Below the pieces are notes generated by a model, which ran no database searches, was not told the origin of the DNA, and was given only the letters and a program-made list of their open reading frames with translations. This document shows positions 8,948 through 18,630 of a stretch of DNA of 64,000 nt, one piece after another; the stretch's first letter is position 1; each line of letters begins with the position of its first letter. Position numbers and translations under genes: made by a program. Source of the DNA: Ruminiclostridium papyrosolvens C7 (GTDB lineage: Bacteria > Bacillota > Clostridia > Acetivibrionales > DSM-1351); NCBI RefSeq assembly GCF_000421965.1, contig NZ_ATAY01000028.1, forward strand, positions 22,007 to 86,006, in the 5' to 3' direction.

Positions 8948-9406
8948 TTAAGTCTCTTGTGCCTGCTCTAGAGCGTTTTCGAGTGCCTTGAGATGTGTTT
9001 TGGAGGTAAGTGTGGCACCGCTTATAACATCTACCTGAAGTGTCTGGAATTTAATCACATTGTCAAATACATCCTCCATACTTTGACCACCTTTTAAATT
9101 TGCTGGTTTTCCTTCCTTATCCACGGCTCCTTTCAATATTTTGATATCGGAGATATCACCCTTAGATATTGTTACCTCAACTTTTGTATCCCTGAAATGA
9201 GACTTTGTACCTTTATATTCACCGACATAGGTTCCATTGCGAAGGTTCTTAAAGTCTATAGGTGCAAATGAAAGCTCTCCGATTTCACGCCGTCCAGGTG
9301 CGTCTACGAGAATTCCTCCCACTGATCCGAATACAATTACTGCTACAATAATCAGTATTATAACCCACACTTTGCTTCTCCCCTTTCTTTTTACAATTTT
9401 GCTCAT
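8948..9406 (-). CDS. Membrane-anchored FMN-binding domain protein
   Basis: This 152-residue protein has an N-terminal basic segment, one membrane anchor (about residues 14-35) and an extracytoplasmic FMN-binding domain ending with SGATLTSK. The Ser/Thr of that motif is the residue to which ApbE attaches FMN covalently in related proteins. The upstream gene encodes ApbE and the ATG at 9404-9406 overlaps its TGA stop (ATGA), so the flavinylating enzyme and its likely substrate are translated together. The role is probably extracytoplasmic electron transfer. Confidence 0.87.
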   Translation of the reverse strand: MSKIVKRKGRSKVWVIILIIVAVIVFGSVGGILVDAPGRREIGELSFAPIDFKNLRNGTYVGEYKGTKSHFRDTKVEVTISKGDISDIKILKGAVDKEGKPANLKGGQSMEDVFDNVIKFQTLQVDVISGATLTSKTHLKALENALEQAQET

Positions 9407-10380
9407 TTTGCGTGCTCCTTCCATATCATGTTTACTTTAATACCCTCAGCAGTTTGATAACACTCTTTTAAGCCTTGTGTGATAAAAACCTGCTGACGAT
9501 TGTCCACCAGAACCGCTTCTGCTCCGGGAAACTGTTCCAAGTATTCAAATCCTTTATCAATGCCGGCTACAAATATTGCAGTAGACAATGCATCCGCAAT
9601 CATTGCGTTATCATTAACCACAGTAACGCTGATTAAGCCTGATTCAGCAGGATATCCAGTGACTGGATTTAAGATGTGATGCTGCCTCTCACCCGTACTG
9701 TCAATAAAATACCGCTCGTAATCACCTGAGGTAACCACTGCTTTGCTGGTTACCTTTACTGCGCCAAGCAGGCAATTATCCCGTCTGGGATGCCGGATAC
9801 CCACGCTCCACGGAGAACCGTCAGATTTTTTCCCAAGCGTGGATACATTTCCTCCAATATTGATAAAAGCTGAGGAAACACCATGCTCTTGAAGTATTTT
9901 TATAAAGCGGTCACTGGCGTAACCTTTTCCGATGCCGCCTAAATCAATTGACTGTCCCGCTTTCCGAAGACAGGCCGTTTTATCTTGTGAATTCAACAGC
10001 AAATCGCGGAAATTGACCTTAAATAGAGCACTCTGAATTTTTGCTTTCTCCGGTACATGGAATGAATGCTTATAATCCCATAGATCAATCAAAGGTCCTA
10101 CTGTTATATCAAACAAATCCTCGGAGATTTCAGAAAGCAGGAGTGCAAATGACAGAACCTCATAAGTTTCACAGCTGATTTTTACGTGCCCTTTTCCTGC
10201 AAACAGATTGATCTTGCTGATCTCGCTGTCAGGTATAAAGCGACTTAGTTTATTCTCCAGTCGTGAAAGCTCCGTTTTTGCATCGGCAACTGCCAATTCT
10301 GCCTTTTCACCAAATACCCTATATGTAATATCAGTATTCATACCAACGCTGCTGTCCTCTGTAACTGCGAATTGTAACAT
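9403..10380 (-). CDS. apbE: FAD:protein FMN transferase (ApbE)
   Basis: The 325-residue protein matches ApbE/flavin transferases: GMNTDITYRVFG at the N-terminus, the FDITVGPLIDLW motif, GQSIDLGGIGKGYASD, a GGN segment, SGDYERYF, and the Mg-binding NPVTGYPA and DALSTAIFVAG motifs. It moves FMN from FAD to Thr/Ser of extracytoplasmic flavoproteins. I chose ATG 10380 because GGAGGATC lies just before it; the longer in-frame reading would overlap the TetR operator. It has no obvious lipoprotein signal. It is controlled, I infer, by the adjacent TetR gene. Confidence 0.88.
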   Translation of the reverse strand: MLQFAVTEDSSVGMNTDITYRVFGEKAELAVADAKTELSRLENKLSRFIPDSEISKINLFAGKGHVKISCETYEVLSFALLLSEISEDLFDITVGPLIDLWDYKHSFHVPEKAKIQSALFKVNFRDLLLNSQDKTACLRKAGQSIDLGGIGKGYASDRFIKILQEHGVSSAFINIGGNVSTLGKKSDGSPWSVGIRHPRRDNCLLGAVKVTSKAVVTSGDYERYFIDSTGERQHHILNPVTGYPAESGLISVTVVNDNAMIADALSTAIFVAGIDKGFEYLEQFPGAEAVLVDNRQQVFITQGLKECYQTAEGIKVNMIWKEHAK

Positions 10381-10411
10381 ATTGATCCTCCTTCCATCTA
10401 ATGTACGTAAA

Positions 10412-10437
10412 TGAATGAACACATTTTTATTCGTTCA
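10412..10437. promoter_or_regulatory. TetR-type operator upstream of apbE
   Basis: TGAATGAA-N10-TTCGTTCA is a near-perfect dyad (one mismatch) just upstream of the apbE ribosome site. It has the same arms and the same 10-bp spacer as the site in front of the TetR gene at 11060-11085. Confidence 0.75.
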
Positions 10438-10463
10438 CTATCTGTCGCAAAAAAACTGCTCTT

Positions 10464-11060
10464 CTATTCAGAGCAGTCCATCAGGCCTTTCATAATTAGA
10501 TTAGTCATAATTTCCAAAAGCTGTGGAAAGTATTCAAGTCCGATTTCTTCCTTATGCGTATCTATATTTATTATAGCGGCAAAAATCATCATAATCATTT
10601 TATTGTCAATGTCTTTACGCATTTTCCCCTGAGCTTGCCATTCCTTCACAAGCTCAAGGAAGCCGTCATACAGAAAATCAACCGCTCCAAGCCCGTTTTC
10701 CTCACGATAAAGTTTTTCTATTTTTTCAAAAACACTTTTGTTATACCATTCCTTCAAAATGGGATTTGCGTTAGTGCCTTCCGCATTCAGCGCTAGCATT
10801 TGCCCCACGACCTCCAACGGACTCCGGGTTAAATCAAGCGACTGCAAACTTTGTTTTTTTAACTTAGCGTTTTCTTCAAGAAAAATATCCATGAAGAGTT
10901 TTTCTTTTGACGGATAATATTTATAAAACGTTCCTACAGCCATTCCTGCCTTTTGTGTAATCTCAGATATGTTTGTATCTTTAAAACCTTTATTGTTAAA
11001 CAATTCTTTCGCACAAGCGTATATTAACGTCTTTTTATCTTCCACAATCATCTTCTCCAT
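10464..11060 (-). CDS. TetR-family transcriptional repressor
   Basis: The 198 residues start with a TetR helix-turn-helix (ISEITQKAGMAVGTFYKYYPSKEKLF, about residues 27-52) and continue with an all-helical ligand domain. It lies directly upstream of apbE and the FMN-binding gene on the same strand. Two 26-bp dyads with identical architecture flank the gene (10412-10437 and 11060-11085), strong evidence that it represses itself and the apbE operon. An alternative ATG at 11051 with GGAGAAG upstream is possible, because the first ATG has no ribosome site and lies in the operator. Confidence 0.88.
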   Translation of the reverse strand: MEKMIVEDKKTLIYACAKELFNNKGFKDTNISEITQKAGMAVGTFYKYYPSKEKLFMDIFLEENAKLKKQSLQSLDLTRSPLEVVGQMLALNAEGTNANPILKEWYNKSVFEKIEKLYREENGLGAVDFLYDGFLELVKEWQAQGKMRKDIDNKMIMMIFAAIINIDTHKEEIGLEYFPQLLEIMTNLIMKGLMDCSE

Positions 11061-11085
11061 GAATGAATTTTTTTATTTTCATTCA
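11060..11085. promoter_or_regulatory. TetR-type operator at the tetR start
   Basis: TGAATGAA-N10-TTCATTCA is a perfect dyad overlapping the first possible start codon of the TetR gene, so binding would block its transcription. Confidence 0.78.
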
Positions 11086-11237
11086 CAATATAGCATCTAT
11101 AATTTGATTTGTCAATATGGCTTAGAACAAATACTTTAAAATCAATATACTCATAAAGAACCTACACCTATAATAATTGATTTACTATGCCATTACAAAA
11201 GAGTATTTGGAAGTTTTTAGGCTCCCACCACATAAAT

Positions 11238-11264
11238 AAAGCCCCGTTTATAAAACGGAGCTTC
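11238..11264 (-). terminator. Terminator of the germination operon
   Basis: Read on the minus strand, AAGCTCCGTTT-TAT-AAACGGGGCTT forms a hairpin with a T-rich tail about 155 bp downstream of the last germination gene. Apart from this hairpin the 11090-11418 gap shows no gene. Confidence 0.7.
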
Positions 11265-11418
11265 ATAAAAATAATTTAATAAGAGGAAAAAACAAAATGA
11301 AAAAAAGTTTATGTACTTATATTAACAGCACAATATTAATAAATAATATATAAACAATGAACTTTTTGTAAACACATATAATTTAATATCATTACACCAA
11401 TCCTTGTGGGGCATTTAT

Positions 11419-12525
11419 TCAATTAGATTGCTGTAATTTCCTTTTTCTAGAAAACATTTTTCTGGCTTCAATTACTATAAAAGTTATACCAGGGAGAACA
11501 ACTTGAAAAATAAAAGCATAATACTTATAAATCTTATCAGACCAGTCGAACATTTCCGAAGTATTACTATAGATTATTACTGATAAAATTGACATAGCAA
11601 GCCCTAGCAGTGCCACTACCTGTCTATAGCTATTAAATCTGAACAAATGTGCTATACCAATGCTGGTACTATATAAGCATATGCTAATCTTAATAAATCC
11701 TGCAAAAAGAAAAACCATAGCAACTGTTATTTCTATCCTTTGCAAAAAATCCCCTATGTTTATAAGACGCACGGAAGCAAATGTCGGAAAAAACAGAATT
11801 GATATATTAGGCACTCCTAAAGTCAAAAGTGTACGAACAGAAACCAGTAATATGGATATTCCGCTTATTAGCAAATTTAAAAAATAGACTTTATAAACGC
11901 TCTTTTGCTCCTTAAGATGGCTAAGAACTGCCAAAAAAATTACAGTCTCTGCAAAAGGGAATGCAAATACTGAAAATGCACTATCAATAACAGGGCCCAT
12001 TCCATTATAAAGTACCGGTTTTAGGTTTTTAAAATTGAATAGAGGTGCAAACAGCAAGGTAACGGCGAAAATTACGAATATAGTAACAGGAAGCATAATA
12101 GCTGTCCACCTGCCAATCGTTTCAATACCCGCTCTTACAGCCCATATGCATAAAAAAATCATAAATAATCCGACAATGTTCTGAGGAGTTTTTTGTAGTG
12201 AAACAGTTACTATAAACTCAGTAAAATTTCTAATTACAAGTGAACCAAGATGAAAAGAGTACCAAATAAACACCAACGACATAACCTTACCTATTACCTT
12301 GCCAAAAACACTATCAAAAATTTCATATATATTTTTACCAGGGTAAAACATTTGAATCTTGCAATAAAGTAATAGAATAGGAGCACTCATCAGTATTGAA
12401 ATTAAAATTGCAAGCCAAACATCATTCTTAGCGAATCCTCCTGCACCAAGTACAAGTGTACTGCCTAATGTGTACATAATTATTACGGCTGAAGCTTGCT
12501 TTTGAGAAACTATCTCTTTACTCAT
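11419..12525 (-). CDS. Spore germination permease (GerB/GerAB family)
   Basis: This 368-residue protein has about ten hydrophobic segments and the features of the APC-type GerAB/GerKB family: the N-terminal QKQASAVIIMYTLGSTLVL, PGKNIYEIFDSVFGK, and a FPFAETVIFL segment in the middle. It forms the inner-membrane permease subunit of a nutrient germinant receptor and is thought to bind the germinant. It is the last gene of a GerA-GerC-small ORF-GerB operon. Confidence 0.88.
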   Translation of the reverse strand: MSKEIVSQKQASAVIIMYTLGSTLVLGAGGFAKNDVWLAILISILMSAPILLLYCKIQMFYPGKNIYEIFDSVFGKVIGKVMSLVFIWYSFHLGSLVIRNFTEFIVTVSLQKTPQNIVGLFMIFLCIWAVRAGIETIGRWTAIMLPVTIFVIFAVTLLFAPLFNFKNLKPVLYNGMGPVIDSAFSVFAFPFAETVIFLAVLSHLKEQKSVYKVYFLNLLISGISILLVSVRTLLTLGVPNISILFFPTFASVRLINIGDFLQRIEITVAMVFLFAGFIKISICLYSTSIGIAHLFRFNSYRQVVALLGLAMSILSVIIYSNTSEMFDWSDKIYKYYAFIFQVVLPGITFIVIEARKMFSRKRKLQQSN

Positions 12526-12555
12526 ATTTTCTTCCTTCCTACATTACCAAAAGTA

Positions 12556-12780
12556 TCAAATTCTATCTAAATTCCAAATCATAATAACTAACTCCTTTAA
12601 ATATTTCGAGAAACTTGGAGTTCTTATATCAAATACAATTAATATTGAGCTAAAATATACCATCACAGAAAATGAGACAAATACCCAGAAAACAGGTCTT
12701 TTATTTTTTTTGAATATTTGGATAAGGTCCTTTATGACATAGAAAATTATAATAATGTTGAACAATAAAAAGTAAGCCAA
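12556..12780 (-). CDS. Small membrane protein of the germination operon
   Basis: A 74-residue protein with two hydrophobic stretches (about 1-18 and 28-50) separated by a KKNKR loop. It lies between gerC and gerB with only 3 bp to gerC, so it is co-transcribed. Small two-helix proteins (GerD2-like subunits) occur at this place in many clostridial germinant receptor operons. The assignment is by position and topology. Confidence 0.65.
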   Translation of the reverse strand: MAYFLLFNIIIIFYVIKDLIQIFKKNKRPVFWVFVSFSVMVYFSSILIVFDIRTPSFSKYLKELVIMIWNLDRI

Positions 12781-12783
12781 TTC

Positions 12784-13926
12784 CTAGTCTCCCATCATAA
12801 TTTTTCTGGAAAGTAAGCCTGAATTGCTTATGTCAATATCAACATTTACACTTACGGAAACATTCTTGAAAACAGTATTCCAATCAGACTCAATTTTCTT
12901 CCATAAATCCGGAATATCCTGCTTTACACTTTTTCCAAACCCAAAAATATCGATGCCGTATTCATTTTGGGCAGCTTTTATAATGTTTTCAACTTCCTTT
13001 TTCAATTCACTTTGTGCTTCAGCTTTAATTTTTTGCACGTCTTTAACATTGCCAAACTTAGTAGTATTATTAATTTCGCTCAAGGAAGTTTTTGTTTTAA
13101 TATTTAGATCAAAGTACAACTTTCCATTATTGTATACAGGTTTTAATTTGGTTTTACTTTTTATAATTTTTAACGTAATATTATCAGCACCACCCTTTAC
13201 ATTTAAAATGCCTCCCTTAATTTTATTTATTACGAACAGATAGTATTTAGTATCTTCCTGATCGAACATATACTCAAGCTTGTCCTTTTTAAAAACTGCT
13301 GTACCTGATAGCTGTGATGTCTCCTGCCCCGAGTTTTTCGTCAATCCTATAACCGGCATTATCGGTGAGATACCCGATTCTCCCAAGGAATTTATAAACT
13401 CATATATTTCAACTTTTGGGGATTTCTCCAATTCTTTTTCAAGATCAAGCATCTTATTTATTTCAAAAGTACGGACTTCTGTTGTAATACTTTGCGAATC
13501 CAGTATTTTCTCTGCGGTCTCTTCCTTAGAAACCAGAATATCAATTGTCAGCCTGGGTTCAGGATCCCTGCTAAAACAATCAAGTATTTCTACTATTCCT
13601 TCCTTGGCAACGTCTTTACTTATAATAAGAATTTCAGCGTGACCCCAATAAAGTTTATTGGCATTAATACTAATTGCATTGCGTATAGCATCATAAACTG
13701 AGGCTCCGTAGCATTCCAGTTTCTTAGAGTGTACTTTTGCTTCTACTCCTCCTGTTTTCAAATCAATAATTTCAACACTCAACTTATATTTACCGTCAGA
13801 GATTTTATCAATTGCGGCTCCTGCTACTATTGACATCTGGTTTATTTCCCTGTAGTTCCAGCACCCTGTGCAAAGCCCAGCAACTACATTAAGCATTAAT
13901 AGAGTACAAAATAATCTTTTAATCAT
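12784..13926 (-). CDS. Germinant receptor lipoprotein (Ger(x)C family)
   Basis: The 380-residue precursor has a lipoprotein signal peptide with lipobox LCTGC (Cys22), followed by NYREINQMSIVAGAAID, the conserved start of Ger(x)C proteins, and a C-terminal domain with SDWNTVFKNVSVSVNVDI. GerC-type lipoproteins sit on the outer face of the spore inner membrane as part of the receptor. Its start overlaps the GerA stop by 4 bp. Confidence 0.88.
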   Translation of the reverse strand: MIKRLFCTLLMLNVVAGLCTGCWNYREINQMSIVAGAAIDKISDGKYKLSVEIIDLKTGGVEAKVHSKKLECYGASVYDAIRNAISINANKLYWGHAEILIISKDVAKEGIVEILDCFSRDPEPRLTIDILVSKEETAEKILDSQSITTEVRTFEINKMLDLEKELEKSPKVEIYEFINSLGESGISPIMPVIGLTKNSGQETSQLSGTAVFKKDKLEYMFDQEDTKYYLFVINKIKGGILNVKGGADNITLKIIKSKTKLKPVYNNGKLYFDLNIKTKTSLSEINNTTKFGNVKDVQKIKAEAQSELKKEVENIIKAAQNEYGIDIFGFGKSVKQDIPDLWKKIESDWNTVFKNVSVSVNVDIDISNSGLLSRKIMMGD

Positions 13927-15482
13927 TTTTTTCTCCCTATCGCTTGTCTTACCATATTATCGGTAGAAATCAATTTAGGTCTTTTTTTCATATTCCATAA
14001 TGGAGCTCTTATTATAGTATCTTTTAAGTCATATGGATTCATAGAAGTTAAATATAACAAATAGGGTACCCCGAAGGACCGCATCTCACACAGGTGCAAT
14101 AAAGCACCGGTAATACCGAAAATCAGACCATAAAAACCTAAAAATGCAGCTAAAAGCAGAAATATAACTCTCAAAATAATTGCAGCTCCCTGTATTTTGG
14201 GAATCATAAGACTGGTGATTCCAGAAATTGCAACAACGATAACAATAGGTGCACTCACAATTTTTGCCTGTACAGATGCCTGCCCCAATACTAATGCGCC
14301 GACTATGCTGAGTGCCTGTCCTATATTGGTTGGCATTCGGGTACCTGTTTCTCTTAATATTTCAAAGACTATTAAAAGCAACATTATTTCGACTATAGTC
14401 GGAAAAGGCACTCCCTGCCTTGCAGCTGATATACTTATCAGCAAGGGTGTAGGTATCATTTCCTGATGAAAAGTCATAAGGGCCACGTATATCGCCGGGA
14501 CACTTACTGTCAGTATAAATCCTAGTATTCTTAGCATTCTGCTTATTGATGAGAAGTAATAATTTATATAGTAGTCCTCGTTAACCTGAAAGTATTCAAT
14601 AAACAAGTGAGGAGCTGTAAGTGCAACAGGAGTTCCATCTACAATAATAGCTATTCTCCCTTCCAACAGCTTTCCTACAACAACATCTGGCCGTTCAGTG
14701 CTTCCCACTGTTTTGAAAGGCGAATATGGTTCATCATTAATAAGTTCTCCTATATAACCGCCTGCAAGGACACCGTCAATTTTGATGCTCTTGAGTCTCG
14801 TTTCCACTTCATTTAAAATTTTACGATTTACTAAACTATTCAAATAACAAATGCATATCTTTGTATTGGTCTTGGTGCCCAAATTTATAAACTTAAACTT
14901 TAGATCCGGAGTTTCCAATCTTTTTCGCAACAATGACAAATTAATCATTAAAGGTTCTGTAAACCCTTCTCTCGGACCTCTTATAAGCTTCTCGGATTCC
15001 GGTTCCTGAATAGCTCTGCTCTTTACTCCAATCGAACTGATAATCAATGCCTCGGAAGAATCCTCAAGCAACAAAACAGTATCACCTTTTAGTATTGAAT
15101 TTGTTAATAAATTTACATCTGAACTTTTCTTGATATTATCCGATGTAATTACTCTATTCTGAAATTGATTTAAGATGTCATTATTATTTTTCAAGTTGTT
15201 ATCCTGCATAATCGGCCGGAGTATATTTTCGCTGACTACAGTAGTGTCAATCATTTCCTCCATAAAAAGAATGCAGCATTTTATTGACTTATTGTTTTGG
15301 TTCTCAACATTCCTTACAATAAAGGTATCATCATCTCGAAAGATATTCCTGAACAGGTCTATATTTTTTGATAATGTTGATGAAATGCTGCCTGCTTCAG
15401 ACTTTTCTCCGTTTGCAACGGACTTATTTTTAGCATTATTTTTATCTCTTTTCCATAAGCCCAATATAATCACCATGTCCAT
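13923..15482 (-). CDS. Germinant receptor subunit GerA/GerKA family
   Basis: The 519-residue protein has a long soluble N-terminal domain (LFMEEMIDTTVVSEN, RGPREGFTEPLMINLSLLRKRL near residues 165-185) and a C-terminal half with about five membrane segments that begins after HLFIEYFQVNEDYY. This is the GerAA/GerKA architecture. It is the first gene of the operon and so sets its promoter. The first ATG lacks a clear ribosome site, so the true start may be a few codons downstream. Confidence 0.88.
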   Translation of the reverse strand: MDMVIILGLWKRDKNNAKNKSVANGEKSEAGSISSTLSKNIDLFRNIFRDDDTFIVRNVENQNNKSIKCCILFMEEMIDTTVVSENILRPIMQDNNLKNNNDILNQFQNRVITSDNIKKSSDVNLLTNSILKGDTVLLLEDSSEALIISSIGVKSRAIQEPESEKLIRGPREGFTEPLMINLSLLRKRLETPDLKFKFINLGTKTNTKICICYLNSLVNRKILNEVETRLKSIKIDGVLAGGYIGELINDEPYSPFKTVGSTERPDVVVGKLLEGRIAIIVDGTPVALTAPHLFIEYFQVNEDYYINYYFSSISRMLRILGFILTVSVPAIYVALMTFHQEMIPTPLLISISAARQGVPFPTIVEIMLLLIVFEILRETGTRMPTNIGQALSIVGALVLGQASVQAKIVSAPIVIVVAISGITSLMIPKIQGAAIILRVIFLLLAAFLGFYGLIFGITGALLHLCEMRSFGVPYLLYLTSMNPYDLKDTIIRAPLWNMKKRPKLISTDNMVRQAIGRKK

Positions 15483-15494
15483 AAATTTTTATTA

Positions 15495-15521
15495 TTGTAT
15501 GTAACATAAACAAAATTATTC
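15495..15521 (-). promoter_or_regulatory. Candidate sigma-G-like promoter of the ger operon
   Basis: On the minus strand, GAATA and CATACAA are separated by 15 bp just upstream of gerA. The -10 resembles the sigma-G consensus CATACTA. Germination receptor operons of Bacillus are made in the forespore under sigma-G. The spacing is short, so this is tentative. Confidence 0.3.
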
Positions 15522-15554
15522 TGTAGGTTATTAGACGTATTTAGTGAGAACGGC

Positions 15555-15590
15555 GAAAAAACTTCCAAAGTTAAAACCTTGGAAGTTTTT
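15555..15590 (-). terminator. Terminator after tRNA-fMet
   Basis: AAAAAACTTCCAA and TTGGAAGTTTTT form a symmetric stem of about 12 bp with T runs on both strands, directly after the tRNA 3' end. It could also stop transcription from the other direction. Confidence 0.8.
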
Positions 15591-15596
15591 CATTCA

Positions 15597-15672
<76 letters not shown>

Positions 15673-15913
15673 ATGACTGTATTTATAAGTATGTTCAGCA
15701 GTTAGAAGTTTTATTCATTACCGCCGACAACTATTATAATTTAACACATTACTTTTAAAATTGCAAGTATTATTTAAAAAGAATTTTAAATTCACTAAAT
15801 GGAGACAATATTCTAAATAAATTTACAAAAAGTATATACATTTTACACAATAATATTATTTAATTATATATAGCTAGGCCTTTTAATAGTTATTACACAT
15901 AGGAGGATTTAAA

Positions 15914-16537
15914 ATGATTAAAAACCTTATTAAAAAAACAGCTTTTTTCATAATTACCGGACTTATATTTACCGTCTTACTTTCCGGCTGTGGTAAGCCG
16001 GGTTCACAGGGAAGCTCAAACCAGCCTTCGGGTCATCCCAAAATTCAGTTTGAAATGGAAAATGGAGATAAGATGACTTTTGAACTGTATCCGGAATACG
16101 CTCCCGAAACGGTAAAGAACTTTGTATCGTTAGCGGAATCCGGTTTTTATAATGGCTTGACCTTCCACAGAATAATTAAGGGATTTATGGTACAGGGCGG
16201 TGACCCAGATGGTAACGGTTCAGGAGGCTCAGACAAGAACATAAAAGGTGAATTCAGCTCAAATGGGTTTACGCAAAACACCTTAAAGCACACCAAGGGT
16301 ATTATATCTATGGCAAGAAGCGGTGATCCTGATTCTGCATCCAGCCAGTTCTTTATAATGGATGAAACGTCAGCAACCCTTGACGGCGAATATGCTGCAT
16401 TTGGTAAGCTGACAAGCGGTGAGGAAACATTGGACAAAATTACAAATACCCCTGTAGAATTAGATTCGAATTCAGGTGAAGTTTCACTTCCTGCGGAAAA
16501 AGTAATTATTAAAGCAGTAACAGTCCTTGAAAAATAA
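15914..16537 (+). CDS. Cyclophilin-type peptidyl-prolyl isomerase lipoprotein
   Basis: The 207-residue precursor has a signal peptide with lipobox LLSGC (Cys26), a short Ser/Gly linker and a cyclophilin domain with FHRIIKGFMVQGGDP, the catalytic-site signature, and SASSQFFI. It would act outside the membrane to assist folding of secreted proteins. It is monocistronic, with AGGAGG before the ATG and a terminator after it. Confidence 0.92.
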   Translation: MIKNLIKKTAFFIITGLIFTVLLSGCGKPGSQGSSNQPSGHPKIQFEMENGDKMTFELYPEYAPETVKNFVSLAESGFYNGLTFHRIIKGFMVQGGDPDGNGSGGSDKNIKGEFSSNGFTQNTLKHTKGIISMARSGDPDSASSQFFIMDETSATLDGEYAAFGKLTSGEETLDKITNTPVELDSNSGEVSLPAEKVIIKAVTVLEK

Positions 16538-16544
16538 TTATTCA

Positions 16545-16600
16545 AGCATATTAGTCGAAAAACATATAATATTTTTTCGATTTAATATGCTTTTTTATTT
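16545..16600 (+). terminator. Terminator after the cyclophilin gene
   Basis: AGCATATTA and TAATATGCT pair around an inner GTCGAAAAA/TTTTTTCGAT arm, followed by TTTTTTATTT. Confidence 0.85.
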
Positions 16601-16711
16601 CTTTACCGTTTGAACTTGTATTTATGAAAATATTTCTATAAAATAACATTAAATGCTTCAGTTGCTAAAACTGGTAATAGTAGTACTGATTTGTAAAGTG
16701 GGGGTTTTAAC

Positions 16712-18310
16712 ATGAGTTTTTTCAAACAGCTTGATATCGAACCATTTCACAGCGACTTTGCAAATTGTTTCGAAGAATGTATGATTTCTGTATCAAATTT
16801 CTACCATCGAGATTATATTTTAATGTATTCTCAAGCATGGGGATTTTGGTTTGATATTGATAAATATAAATTAAATGGTACAGGTAATTCTATAAAGGAT
16901 GACAGAGGCAAAGTATATGATCTTTATCAGCTCTATCACGGTATTAAAATCTCTTTTGATGATAATAATAATCCTCAAGATGTAATCAAGATTATTATCA
17001 GCCATATTATGAACGGCAATCCTTCCGGAATCTTTATGGACACATTTTATTATTCATGGGACCCAAATAAGAACCAACATGGAAAGCACTGGTTCCTCAT
17101 TACCGGTTTTGATACTGAAAAAGAAGTTTTTTACTGCACCGATCCCTACTTTTTACAAAAAGATGCCATACTTAGTTTTAATGATTTTATAAGCGGATAT
17201 CTTGGAGTATTGTTTACATTTGAAATAACCAATGATGAAATATTTGACTACAATTGGAAAGAGCTTATCTTAAACTTTTCAAAAAAGCTTAACGGTGAAA
17301 GCGGTGGGAAAAATATTTTCAATAGTATGGAAGATTTTGCAGCTAGTGTTGAAGAAGGATTTTGTATAGAAAAAGAAACAGAATCAATCAAGAGAGTTAT
17401 TGACATGCCTTACTACGTTAACCTCCAATCTTTAAATCGAGGAAGGGTTCAATATGCAAGATTTCTTGAGCATACGGCTGCAAAGTACGATGTCCTAGAA
17501 TTACTCCCTATTTCTGAAAAGCTTAAGAAGGTAAGCTATAAATGGGATGTATTGAGAGGAATTCTAACAAAGGCTATTCTGACTAAGAATGAGGCAATTA
17601 TTAAATCAAAAATCCCACCTCATATCAGGGAAATCTCTGATATTGAAAAAGAAACTTTCAATCTTCTGATTAAAACTGCATCCGGTACTTCACATATTAA
17701 TAGCAATGTCTTTAAAAAAATTGATAGCGTATCAAAAAAACCTGAAAAGATGAATTTTAACAGCTATTCTTATTTAGATTTATCAAATTATTTCAATAAT
17801 AAGGGTTTTGGAGCTTTATTGGACGAAACCGGCAAATCAAATTTGAATGGTGCAGGAATGTTTTTTGTTTCTGATGATATCTCTTCTGATGAAATATGGG
17901 AAATTGATAACATGAAGTTTAAATTTCCAAAGGTTCTTGAAAGCCGGTATGACAACGTTTCATGTTCCGGACAGGAAATGGAATTTTCTCCAGTTGATTG
18001 CAGCAATATAATGTTGCTTGGAACCGCTGACTTCGGAAGCTTTAAGGAATCAATAATTCTCAGGTTTATTGACGGTAGTACCGAAGAAGTTAATATAGGC
18101 TTTACAGAATTGGTTTTTGCCCCTCTGTATGGTGAATCTGTCGCATGGGAGGGTAGGGCTTGTGAACGGCTTGACGGCAAAATACAGGTTCATAATTCCA
18201 AAGTAAAAATATTTGCAAAAACCTATAAACTGAACAAACCGGGTAGGGTAAAAGGTATTTCCCTTCCCTACCTTCCCAATATGCATATTTTCGCTATTAC
18301 ACTGGTATAG
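16712..18310 (+). CDS. BtrH-N-like papain-fold protein
   Basis: The 532-residue protein begins with a C39-peptidase-like domain resembling the N-terminal domain of butirosin biosynthesis protein BtrH: a candidate nucleophile Cys in ANCFEECM (about residues 18-25), then HWFLITGFD and YCTDPYF (about residues 129-150), which would supply the His and Asp. The second half is of unknown fold and may be a sugar- or protein-binding beta domain. BtrH-type domains transfer acyl groups in natural-product pathways; others are uncharacterised. It has its own ribosome site (AAAGTGGGGG) and no operon partner. Function is uncertain. Confidence 0.55.
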   Translation: MSFFKQLDIEPFHSDFANCFEECMISVSNFYHRDYILMYSQAWGFWFDIDKYKLNGTGNSIKDDRGKVYDLYQLYHGIKISFDDNNNPQDVIKIIISHIMNGNPSGIFMDTFYYSWDPNKNQHGKHWFLITGFDTEKEVFYCTDPYFLQKDAILSFNDFISGYLGVLFTFEITNDEIFDYNWKELILNFSKKLNGESGGKNIFNSMEDFAASVEEGFCIEKETESIKRVIDMPYYVNLQSLNRGRVQYARFLEHTAAKYDVLELLPISEKLKKVSYKWDVLRGILTKAILTKNEAIIKSKIPPHIREISDIEKETFNLLIKTASGTSHINSNVFKKIDSVSKKPEKMNFNSYSYLDLSNYFNNKGFGALLDETGKSNLNGAGMFFVSDDISSDEIWEIDNMKFKFPKVLESRYDNVSCSGQEMEFSPVDCSNIMLLGTADFGSFKESIILRFIDGSTEEVNIGFTELVFAPLYGESVAWEGRACERLDGKIQVHNSKVKIFAKTYKLNKPGRVKGISLPYLPNMHIFAITLV

Positions 18311-18318
18311 AGATAGTA

Positions 18319-18576
18319 CTAACTCTTTCCGTCCTTGTACCCTTCTATGTATAAGGCCTTGAATACTAATTCGGATATATCGTTGTTCAATTTATCGTAT
18401 ATTTCCAGAAGTCTTAGCTTGTCGTCACGTAAATCACCGGCTATCCGCTTTCTGGTTTCAATTAATTGATTCTGAAGTTCCATATAACTTATATTCAGAC
18501 ATTCTCTATTGCATACGGAAGTGATTCTGCCTTCTACTATACTATCAATTAATTTACCCCTGCTTTGGTTTCCCAT
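18319..18576 (-). CDS. Small helical protein behind a LexA-type box
   Basis: This 85-residue, highly charged and probably all-helical protein (LRDDKLRLLEIYDKLNND, then ALYIEGYKDGKS) is not recognised with confidence; the C-terminal pattern recalls small phage helical proteins such as DUF6809. GGAGG precedes the ATG. A perfect LexA-like dyad (GAACATATGTTC) lies 55 bp upstream, so the gene is probably SOS-induced. It sits at the downstream end of the tailocin lysis genes on the same strand and may belong to that system. Confidence 0.6.
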   Translation of the reverse strand: MGNQSRGKLIDSIVEGRITSVCNRECLNISYMELQNQLIETRKRIAGDLRDDKLRLLEIYDKLNNDISELVFKALYIEGYKDGKS

Positions 18577-18630
18577 CAGCCTTTTACCTCCAATTTAATT
18601 AGTACTCGCACTTATTCCTTGTCATAAACA

